DNA from: Rubrivivax sp.
GTDB taxonomy: Bacteria > Pseudomonadota > Gammaproteobacteria > Burkholderiales > Burkholderiaceae_C
Assembly (NCBI GenBank): GCA_030653505.1
Contig: JAURZK010000078.1
Location: 1-33,675, forward strand
Length of the DNA: 33,675 nucleotides
Reading direction: 5' to 3'
Shown: positions 17,803 through 23,954 of the stretch, piece by piece
How positions within the stretch are numbered: position 1 is the first letter of the stretch
How the letters are laid out: each line of letters starts with the position of its first letter
Notes under the pieces: generated by a model
What the model saw: the letters and a program-made list of their open reading frames with translations, nothing else
Told to the model about the DNA's origin: nothing
The model's database searches: none
Translations under genes and position numbers: made by a program

Positions 17803-17934
17803 TTCGAGCCCGGCAAGGGTTCTCATCTCAAAGTGTTCTTGAACGGCAGGCAGTCCACGCTGCCCATGCACGGCACCGCCGAGCTGGGCAAAGGGCTGGA
17901 GGCCGCGATCAAACGCCAACTCGGATTGAAGTGA
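17791..17934 (+). pseudogene. HicA toxin, 5'-truncated
   Basis: The frame reads DTFEPGKGSHLKVFLNGRQ and on through STLPMHGTAELGKGLEAAIK to a stop after RQLGLK. This is the C-terminal three quarters of a HicA mRNA-interferase, including the conserved GSH histidine and the KQLG-type ending. The first 15 or so residues of the family are missing, an in-frame TAA lies at 17788-17790, and there is no plausible start codon. The inverted-repeat scar at 17774-17802 sits at the break. The product is therefore probably not made, leaving hicB as an orphan antitoxin. Confidence 0.8.
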
Positions 17935-17942
17935 GGCCGCCC

Positions 17943-18359
17943 ATGTTCGACTACCCCGTGACCCTGACGCCTGACGGCGACACGGTGCTGGTGACCTTCC
18001 CCGACGTGCCCGAGGCCTTGACCTTCGGCGCCGATGAAGACGAGGCGCTGCTGCAAGCTGTCGATGCCCTGGAAACGGCGCTGTCGTTCTACGTCGAGGC
18101 GCGCAAGCCGCTTCCGGTGGCCAGCAAGGCCAAGCGCGGGCAACGCACCGTCCGTCCCTCGGCCCTGGAAGGGGCGAAGCTGGGCGTGTACCAGGCCATG
18201 ACCGAGCAGGGTATCAAGAAGGCCGAACTTGCGCGGCGCCTGGGCTGGCACATGCCGCAGGTGGATCGGCTGTTCGACCTGCGCCACGCCTCGCGGCTGG
18301 ACCAGATCGAAGCCGCGGCGCGTGCCTTGGGCCGGCAGGTCGAGGTGCGTGTGACCTGA
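17943..18359 (+). CDS. hicB: HicB-family antitoxin
   Basis: HicB is the antitoxin of type II HicAB systems: it binds and blocks the RNase toxin HicA and represses the operon. Residues 1-60 form the partial RNase H-like fold (FDYPVTLTPDGDTVLVTFPDVPEALTFG and a following helix). Residues 85-138 carry a helix-turn-helix (IKKAELARRLGWHMPQVDRLF) for DNA binding. At 138 residues it is the normal length of the helix-turn-helix-containing subtype. The ATG at 17943 has GAGG upstream, partly formed by the hicA stop region (GTGAGG). It starts 8 bases after the hicA remnant. The antitoxin looks intact while its toxin is broken. Confidence 0.88.
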   Translation: MFDYPVTLTPDGDTVLVTFPDVPEALTFGADEDEALLQAVDALETALSFYVEARKPLPVASKAKRGQRTVRPSALEGAKLGVYQAMTEQGIKKAELARRLGWHMPQVDRLFDLRHASRLDQIEAAARALGRQVEVRVT

Positions 18360-18404
18360 GCCGTCACCACCGGGCGCCAGGCTTGCCGGTGTGCCAGTGC
18401 CGCC

Positions 18405-18422
18405 GGTTCGAATCCCTCTCTC
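18405..18422 (+). repeat. Distal direct repeat of the tRNA-Ser 3' part (attachment-site-like copy)
   Basis: GGTTCGAATCCCTCTCTC is identical to 14096-14113 and is followed by CACCAGG, reminiscent of a CCA end. The T-stem on its 5' side is not restored (GCC instead of the tRNA sequence), so this is a 3' fragment only, as expected for an attR-like junction. Confidence 0.75.
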
Positions 18423-18441
18423 CACCAGGCACCATGCAGAC

Positions 18442-18465
18442 ACGGACCCGCAATGGGTCCGTTTT
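18442..18465 (+). terminator. Rho-independent terminator beyond the distal repeat
   Basis: Arms ACGGACCC (18442-18449) and GGGTCCGT (18455-18462) form an 8-bp stem with loop GCAAT, followed by TTT. It may be the original terminator of tRNA-Ser, displaced by the inserted segment. Confidence 0.7.
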
Positions 18466-18538
18466 GCCGTCCGAAGTCAGCCATGAGACCCCAGCGACCA
18501 GACCGGGCTTGACGCGACCGCCGACACCGCTGTGTTGT

Positions 18539-18556
18539 AGATACAGACTTGTATCT
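18539..18556 (+). promoter_or_regulatory. Inverted repeat upstream of vapB (probable autoregulatory operator)
   Basis: AGATACA (18539-18545) and TGTATCT (18550-18556) are a perfect 7-bp inverted repeat with GACT spacer. It ends 16 bases before the antitoxin start, where VapB/AbrB proteins usually bind to repress their own operon. Confidence 0.55.
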
Positions 18557-18572
18557 AAATCAGGCGTGCCCG

Positions 18573-18818
18573 ATGAACCTGCAGATCTCGAAGTGGGGCA
18601 ACAGCCTGGCGATGCGCATCCCTGCGGAAGTGGCACGCCGCTTCGGCCTGCGCGAGGGTGACAGCGTGCAGGCCCAGATCGCCGCCGACGGCAGCCTGGC
18701 CATCCGTCCCGCCGGCTGGAGCCGTCGCGCGTTTGCCGCGAAGCTGGGCGTTGCGCGCGAGGCCTTGCCGGTGGCTGCATCCGTCATCGACGAGCTGCGC
18801 CAGGCGGCGCGGTACTGA
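18573..18818 (+). CDS. vapB: VapB-like AbrB/MazE-fold antitoxin
   Basis: This 81-residue antitoxin has a SpoVT/AbrB swapped-hairpin DNA-binding domain in residues 1-47 (MNLQISKWGNSLAMRIPAEV, then RRFGLREGDSVQAQIAADGSLAIRP). The C-terminal 30 residues are the toxin-binding tail. It would bind and inhibit VapC and repress the operon. The start at 18573 is selected because the AbrB fold begins directly with NLQISKWGNS. The stop is 3 bases before the vapC start, the usual spacing of such pairs. The partner toxin gene is broken (see vapC). Confidence 0.85.
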   Translation: MNLQISKWGNSLAMRIPAEVARRFGLREGDSVQAQIAADGSLAIRPAGWSRRAFAAKLGVAREALPVAASVIDELRQAARY

Positions 18819-18821
18819 GCG

Positions 18822-19247
18822 ATGGTCTACATGGACACCAGCGCGCTGGTGGCGCTGATCGTCAACGAGCCGCACAGCGCGGCCGTGGCCCGTTGGTACG
18901 CGGCCAGCCATGCCGAGCTGGTTTCTGCTGCCTGATGCGTGCCCGAGTTCGCCAGCGCCCTGGGCATCAAGCAGCGCACGGGGCAGCTCGATGCCGAGCA
19001 GGCGCGGCAGGCCCGGGGCCGCTTCGAACGCCTGGCCGCCAACGACCTGCAGTTGCTGCCGGCGGACCTGGAACAGTGCCATCACGCGGCCCTGATGAGC
19101 CTGGACGCCGCCAGCGCGCTGCGCGCCGGCGATGCGCTGCACCTGGCCTGCGCCCGACGTGCCGGCGCCAAGGCGCTGGCGACGCTGGACGCCGTGATGG
19201 CCCGCAACGCGCAGCGGCTGAAGATCAGGCCGGTGGCCTTCGCCTGA
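18822..19247 (+). pseudogene. vapC: VapC PIN-domain toxin, interrupted by an in-frame TGA
   Basis: The frame encodes a VapC PIN RNase of 141 codons broken at codon 38. MVYMDTSALVALIVNEP is the normal N-terminus with the first catalytic Asp (D5). After HAELVSAA a TGA at 18933-18935 stops translation, and the same frame resumes with CVPEFASALGIKQRTGQLD and AGDALHLACARRAG (further catalytic acidic residues) through to the natural stop. In family members a Trp commonly sits at this point, so a single TGG to TGA change would explain it. There is no frameshift. It is 3 bases after vapB. Confidence 0.82.
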
Positions 19248-19349
19248 AGCGTCGCCGCTGGCGCATCGCCGAGGCAAGGCGCAAGGGCAGGGCGGCCCCG
19301 ATGGCGCCCCGTCGCCCACCCGGCCTGCCAGTGGCCGGCGTCGGGCCCG

Positions 19350-19953
19350 ACGCGGCGCGCGCGGCCCAGGGCTCCTTCGGCGGCGCGACGGGCGTTCAGC
19401 GCCACCAGGCGTTCCAGCAGTGTCTCCACGGCCGCGGCGCGGGCTTCGGGGCGGGTGTGGTCGGTCAGTGCCGTTTGCAGGTCATGCCAGCCGTAGGCCG
19501 ACAGCACAGCGGCGTCGAGTTCGACGTGCAGGCTCTTCAGCACCGACACCAGGCCCTGGGTGTGGATCAGCTTGTCCTGCGCACTCAGCGGCTCGGCGCG
19601 GCGCAGTTTGTCCAGCACGTTGTACATGCCGGTGAGCGTGAGTTCGGGGTGCGCGGCCTGCTGCGCCTTGCGGTGGGTGTCGAGTTGTTCGGCCAGCGTG
19701 CGGATGCGGATGCGGGTGGTGAGGTCGGGGCTGAGGCAGGTGTCGTCGTGGGGGAAGGGGAGTGTCTCGAAACAAGGGCCATTGCGATTTCGGGGCCGGT
19801 CCTCCAGCGTGCCGCCCGTGGCGAGCGCCCACTCGACCTGGACGGATGCTGACAGGCAGCCGAAGTAGAGTGCGTCGGTCAGGGCGATACCGAACAGCGA
19901 ACCATCCCAGAGGTGGCGTCCGCTGACAAAACCGAAGAACCGGTGGCCGGCGG
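19350..19953 (-). pseudogene. C-terminal remnant of a MmeI-type DNA methyltransferase / restriction protein
   Basis: On the minus strand the frame encodes the C-terminal part of a large class I SAM-dependent DNA methyltransferase of the type II (MmeI/YeeA-like) group. Recognisable pieces are HRFFGFVSGRHLWDGSLFGI, ALTDALYFGCLSASVQVEWA, GTLEDRP, CFETLPFPHDD and TRIRIRTLAEQLDTHRKAQQ. LTGMYNVLDKLRRAEPLSAQ, the AYGW motif and LLERLVALNARRAAE follow. The methylase catalytic domain (NPPF/Y) is missing, because upstream DNA belongs to an unrelated plus-strand gene. After ALNARRAAE the frame runs into ALGRARRVG, which looks like the end of a winged-helix tail, suggesting an internal deletion. There is no start codon with family similarity. 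Boundaries are approximate. Confidence 0.7.
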
Positions 19954-20026
19954 GAACCGGCCCCGCTGCGCGCGCAGGGGGGCGGCTGCGCCGGCGGCCC
20001 GCGGAAGACGCACAATCCAGCCCGCG

Positions 20027-20959
20027 ATGAAACTGCGCTCCCTGCTCCAGCCCGCGGCGCTGGCGGCCACGCTGGTGGCCTGCCTGGCCGGCTGCGCCAC
20101 GCGCGCCGTGGACGTGCGTCCGCTGCCGGCCAACCCGGCCGAGTTCATCGCCTGGGACTGCAACCGCATCGACGACGAGAGCGACCTCGTGCAGCAGCGC
20201 GCCACCGACCTGGCCTGGACCGTGGACGAGCGCGTGGGCAACAACATCCTGGCCCTGGGTGTCGGCGTCACGGTGTTCTGGCCGGCGCTGTTCGCGATGC
20301 GGCCCGACGGCCTGGAAGCCGCCGACCTGGCGCGGCTGAAGGGCCGCTACGAGGCGCTGGCCGTCGCATCGCGCAACAAGGGTTGCCCGCCGCCGGCCGA
20401 GGGCCTGTCGGCCGCGCGTGCCGCCGCGCTGCCGCTGGCACTGGGCGAACGCCTGGTCTACGAAGACCGCCGCGACGCCCGCGGCCCGGCGCGCGAGTCG
20501 ACGCTGGCGGTGAGCGCGCTGCGCCGCGGCGAGACCGAGTACCGCAGCGTCGAGGCCGGCCCGCCGCCTCGGCTGACCCACCTGTGGCTGCAGGACCGCG
20601 CAGGCAACATCGCCCAGGCACCGGACGGCGCGTTGCTCTGGCCGCGGCTGCTGCGCGGCGAGCTGGTGCTGGGCGCCGTGACCGCCGGCGACATGCTCGT
20701 GGCGGGCGACCCGCTGGCGCGCGCGCGCATGCGCGGCCAGGTGGTGGCCGTCGGCCCGCAGACGGTGGCCGGCCGGCGTTTCGACGCCGCCGTGATCGAA
20801 CTCTTCGGCGACGCCCAGCAGGGCGACGCCAGCACCCGTGTCGACGGCGCCATCGTCGTCGACCGCGCCAGCGGCGTGCTGCTGCGGCTGGACCTGCGCA
20901 GCGACGTGGGCAGCTTCTCGCTGCAGCGCCGGCTGGTGCGGGTAGAGCCCGCGGGCTGA
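20027..20959 (+). CDS. Predicted lipoprotein of unknown function
   Basis: This 310-residue product is not one I recognise. The N-terminus MKLRSLLQPAALAATLVACL leads to a lipobox LAGC at about residue 23, so it should be an exported lipoprotein. Residues 40-130 include CNRIDDESDLVQQRATDL and a hydrophobic stretch (NNILALGVGVTVFWPALFAM) that may contact the membrane. The remainder is rich in beta-type alternating sequence without known motifs. Two Cys residues after the lipobox (CNRI, GCPPP) could pair. The ATG at 20027 fits the signal peptide; the frame opens 114 bases earlier inside decayed DNA. It follows the methyltransferase remnant on the opposite strand and precedes the Spy-like gene by 159 bases. 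Confidence 0.8.
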   Translation: MKLRSLLQPAALAATLVACLAGCATRAVDVRPLPANPAEFIAWDCNRIDDESDLVQQRATDLAWTVDERVGNNILALGVGVTVFWPALFAMRPDGLEAADLARLKGRYEALAVASRNKGCPPPAEGLSAARAAALPLALGERLVYEDRRDARGPARESTLAVSALRRGETEYRSVEAGPPPRLTHLWLQDRAGNIAQAPDGALLWPRLLRGELVLGAVTAGDMLVAGDPLARARMRGQVVAVGPQTVAGRRFDAAVIELFGDAQQGDASTRVDGAIVVDRASGVLLRLDLRSDVGSFSLQRRLVRVEPAG

Positions 20960-21042
20960 AGTCCGCGCCCGCGGGCCCGGAAGGGCTCGCGCGGCGCACC
21001 TGGGCCCGAACGCGACTTCACACGCCAGGGCTGACACAGATC

Positions 21043-21070
21043 TTTACCCTCAGCGCACAGGCCCGATACC
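21043..21070 (+). promoter_or_regulatory. Possible promoter of the Spy-like gene
   Basis: TTTACC (21043-21048) and GATACC (21065-21070) are spaced 16 bases and lie about 50 bases before the start codon. Each matches the sigma-70 consensus only partly. TTTAC is also a single CpxR-type half site, but the second half site is absent. Confidence 0.25.
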
Positions 21071-21118
21071 CTGGCGGCGCAGCATCCTTTCCATCGTCAA
21101 CCCACCAGGAAGAGACAG

Positions 21119-21724
21119 ATGGACACCACCCGCACACAAGCTTCGACCCTGCGCATGGCGCAACACCCCATGCGCATGCTGGTGGCCACGGCCTGCGTGG
21201 CCTTTGCCGCCACACTGGCGCAGACGGCTGCGGCGCAGCCCACGGGCGGCCCCGGCACGGGACCGCACGGCGGCCACGGCATGGGCATGATGGACCACGG
21301 CGGCCCCGGCATGGGCCACCACGGCAAGCACGGCAAGCGCATGGGCGGCGAGCGCGGCATGGGCCGCATGCTGGACATGGTCGGCGCCAGCCCCGAGCAG
21401 CGCGCGAAGATCAAGGCCATCAGCGACACCGCGCGTGCCGACCTGCGCGCCCAGCGTGAAGCCGGCCGTGCGCTGCACGAGCAGGAACGGGCCATCTTCA
21501 CCCAGCCCACGATCGACGCCAATGCCGCCGAGGCGCTGCGCCAGCAGAAACTGGCCCGGCACGACCAGGCCAGCAGGCGCATGCTGCAGATGAAGCTCGA
21601 CATCGCCGGCGTGCTGACGCCCGAGCAGCGCAAGACGATGGCCGACCGCATGGCGCAGCGCGGCGCGATGATGGAGCGCCACCGCGCCGAACGCGGCGCG
21701 GCGACCGGCCAGCCGGCGCGTTGA
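21119..21724 (+). CDS. Spy/CpxP-family periplasmic protein with Met/His-rich segment
   Basis: This 201-residue exported protein resembles Spy, CpxP and ZraP, periplasmic chaperone or metal-responsive proteins with LTxxQ motifs. Residues 1-41 are a signal peptide ending AQTAAAQP. Residues 42-82 are strongly Gly/His/Met-rich (GPHGGHGMGMMDHGG, GMGHHGKHGKRMGG). The helical core follows, with SPEQRAKIKAI and LTPEQRKTM as the two LTxxQ-type motifs. The ATG has an AGGAAGAG Shine-Dalgarno. A response regulator and histidine kinase follow on the same strand, as in cpxP/zraP neighbourhoods, so a role in envelope or metal (copper/zinc) stress is plausible. Metal identity cannot be told from sequence. 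Confidence 0.85.
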   Translation: MDTTRTQASTLRMAQHPMRMLVATACVAFAATLAQTAAAQPTGGPGTGPHGGHGMGMMDHGGPGMGHHGKHGKRMGGERGMGRMLDMVGASPEQRAKIKAISDTARADLRAQREAGRALHEQERAIFTQPTIDANAAEALRQQKLARHDQASRRMLQMKLDIAGVLTPEQRKTMADRMAQRGAMMERHRAERGAATGQPAR

Positions 21725-21833
21725 TGCGCAGGCCCTGCCGCTGAAGCCGCCACGGTGGCGGGGCCGCGTTATGCTGCCCCGCCACTTTCCCGTCACCCGA
21801 GCCCGTCCACCGCACCCACGCCAGCCCTGAACG

Positions 21834-22535
21834 ATGAGCCGACTGCTGCTGATCGACGACGACACCCGTCTCACCGACATGGTGGGTGGGTACCTGCGCC
21901 AGAACGGCTTCGAGGTCGACACCGCGGCCACGCTGGCCGCCGGGCGTGAACAGCTCAAGCAGGCGCAGCACGACGCGCTGCTGCTCGACCTGATGCTGCC
22001 CGACGGCGACGGCCTGGACTTCACGCGCGAACTGCGCGGCCAGCCGCGCACGCGCCGCCTGCCGCTGCTGATGCTGACGGCGCGCGGCGAGCCGATGGAC
22101 CGCATCGTCGGCCTGGAACTCGGTGCCGACGACTACCTGCCCAAGCCCTTCGAGCCGCGTGAGCTGCTGGCTCGGGTGAAAGCACTCTTGCGCCGCGCCG
22201 CGCCCGACGCCGGCGACGACGAGGTGCTGCGCTTCGGCCGCCTGGAAGTCGACCTCGGCGCGCGCCAGGCGCGGCTGGGCGGCGAGCCCTGCGACCTCAC
22301 CAGTCACCAGTTCGAACTGCTCACCGTGCTGGCGCGCAGCCCCGGGCGTGTGCTCTCGCGCGACCAGATCATGGACACGCTGAAGGGCCACCCGCTGGAG
22401 GCCTTCGACCGCAGCATCGACGTGCACATCTCGCGCATCCGCGCCGTCATCGAGGACGACCCGAAGAACCCCAAGCGGGTGCTGACGGTGCGCGGCACCG
22501 GCTACGTCTTCGCGAAGAAGCAGGACAACGAATAG
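21834..22535 (+). CDS. OmpR/PhoB-family response regulator
   Basis: This is a 233-residue two-component regulator. The receiver domain has the acidic pocket D8-D10, phospho-acceptor D52 (LLLDLMLPDGDG), Thr in LTARGE and Lys104 in LPKPF. The C-terminal winged helix (about 135-228) carries LTSHQFELLTVLARSPGRVL and the recognition/wing end TVRGTGYVFAKK. It resembles CpxR/RstA types. Its partner kinase lies 57 bases downstream, and the Spy-like gene 109 bases upstream is a likely target. The intervening gap contains a small hairpin CCGCCA/TGGCGG at 21747-21761. Confidence 0.95.
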   Translation: MSRLLLIDDDTRLTDMVGGYLRQNGFEVDTAATLAAGREQLKQAQHDALLLDLMLPDGDGLDFTRELRGQPRTRRLPLLMLTARGEPMDRIVGLELGADDYLPKPFEPRELLARVKALLRRAAPDAGDDEVLRFGRLEVDLGARQARLGGEPCDLTSHQFELLTVLARSPGRVLSRDQIMDTLKGHPLEAFDRSIDVHISRIRAVIEDDPKNPKRVLTVRGTGYVFAKKQDNE

Positions 22536-22592
22536 CGGCACCGGGCGCCACGTTTCGCCGCGCCCCTATCCCTGCACGCCGCCCACCCGCCC

Positions 22593-23942
22593 ATGCGTTC
22601 GCTCTACCTCCGCATCTACCTCACCGTCGTCGCCGCGCTGGCGCTGTTTGCCGTGGTCTCGGGCTGGGTGGTGCAGCGCCACTTCGAGAGCCAGCGCGAA
22701 GAACAGCGTGTGATGATGCAGGGCGCGGTGCGTGAACGCGCCGAGGCCTGGGGCGACCTGCTGCAGCGCGCCATGCCCCCGGTCGCCGCGCCCGCCGCAG
22801 AGCAGGTGGCGGCGCTGCGCGAATGGTCGCAGCGTCTGCGCCTGCCGATGGCGCTGGACGACGCCGCCGGCACACGCCTGGGCGCGTCGGACAGCTTCGC
22901 GCGCCGCGAGGCCGACACCACCGGGCCGGGCGGCCAGCCCGGCGGGCGCGTCCAGCCCATCCGCTTCGACGACGGTCGCACGCTGTGGGTGCCGCGCTTC
23001 ACGGGCATGCGCGGGGCTGGCGGTGCACGCCCGGGCGGCGAAGTGCGCGCGCCCTGGCGCGCGCCACCGCGCACATGGCCCGACGGCGTGGGGATGGTGG
23101 TGCTCCTGGTGGTGCTCTTCATCGCCGTCGCCGCCGGCGCTTTCCCGGTGGTGCGGCGGCTGACACGGCGGCTGGAGGCCCTGAAGCAGGGTGTCGAGGC
23201 CTTCGGCGCCGGCGCGCTGCACCAGCGCGTGGCCGAGGACGGCCGCGACGAGGTGGCCGCCGTGGGCGCCAGCTTCAACCGCGCCGCCGCGCGCATCGAG
23301 GCGCTGCTGCGTTCGCACCAGAGCCTGCTGGCCAACGCCAGCCACGAACTGCGATCGCCTCTGGCGCGGCTGAAGATGGCGGTGGCGATGATCGAGGACG
23401 CTGCGCCCGCGCAGCGCGAGGCGCTGCGACAAGAGATCCACACCGACATCGCCGAGCTGGACGCTCTGGTCGAAGAGGTCTTGCTGGCCAGCCGACTGGA
23501 CGCCAGCGCGCCGCTGGAACCGCACGACCACGTGGGCCTGCTCGGCCTGGCCGCCGAAGAGGGCGCACGTGTCGGCGCGGCAGTGCAGGGCGACGACGTG
23601 CAGCTCAAGGGCGACGAACGCCTGCTGCGCCGCGCCGTGCGCAACCTGCTGGAGAACGCACGCCGCTACGGCGGCGGTGAGATCGACGTGCAGGTGCAGC
23701 GGCGCGCCGCCGGCGGCGCCGAGCTGCGCGTCCGCGACCGCGGCCCGGGCGTTCCCGACGCGTACCGTGAGCGCATCTTCGAGGCCTTCTTCCGCCTGCC
23801 CGGCCACGCCGAGCGCGAGGGCGGCGTCGGCCTGGGTCTGAGCCTGGTGCGCCAGATCGCCGAACGCCACGGCGGGCGTGTGCGCTGCGAAGCGCGTGAG
23901 GGCGGCGGCAGCTGCTTCGTGCTGGAACTGCCCGGAACCTGA
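22593..23942 (+). CDS. Sensor histidine kinase (CpxA-like)
   Basis: This 449-residue inner-membrane kinase has a first membrane helix at about residues 8-27 and a second at about 166-185, enclosing a periplasmic sensor region of about 140 residues with a Gly/Pro/Arg-rich end. HAMP follows (RRLTRRLEALKQGVEAF), then the dimerisation/phospho-acceptor helix with H251 in NASHELRSPLARLK. The ATPase has the N box (RNLLENARRYGGG), the G1 box DRGPGV, the F region and G2 GVGLGLSLV. It phosphorylates the upstream response regulator. The ATG at 22593 gives MRSLYLRIYL before the first helix, typical of this class. Confidence 0.95.
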   Translation: MRSLYLRIYLTVVAALALFAVVSGWVVQRHFESQREEQRVMMQGAVRERAEAWGDLLQRAMPPVAAPAAEQVAALREWSQRLRLPMALDDAAGTRLGASDSFARREADTTGPGGQPGGRVQPIRFDDGRTLWVPRFTGMRGAGGARPGGEVRAPWRAPPRTWPDGVGMVVLLVVLFIAVAAGAFPVVRRLTRRLEALKQGVEAFGAGALHQRVAEDGRDEVAAVGASFNRAAARIEALLRSHQSLLANASHELRSPLARLKMAVAMIEDAAPAQREALRQEIHTDIAELDALVEEVLLASRLDASAPLEPHDHVGLLGLAAEEGARVGAAVQGDDVQLKGDERLLRRAVRNLLENARRYGGGEIDVQVQRRAAGGAELRVRDRGPGVPDAYRERIFEAFFRLPGHAEREGGVGLGLSLVRQIAERHGGRVRCEAREGGGSCFVLELPGT

Positions 23943-23954
23943 CCCAGGCACGGT

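Noticed and set aside
18933..18935. TGA in vapC as a selenocysteine codon
   Set aside because: No selenocysteine is known in VapC, no SECIS-like hairpin is evident directly after it, and the position normally holds another residue.
19082..21037. A 651-codon minus-strand open frame
   Set aside because: Only its last third has family similarity (methyltransferase remnant); the rest is antisense to a lipoprotein gene and is an artefact of high G+C.
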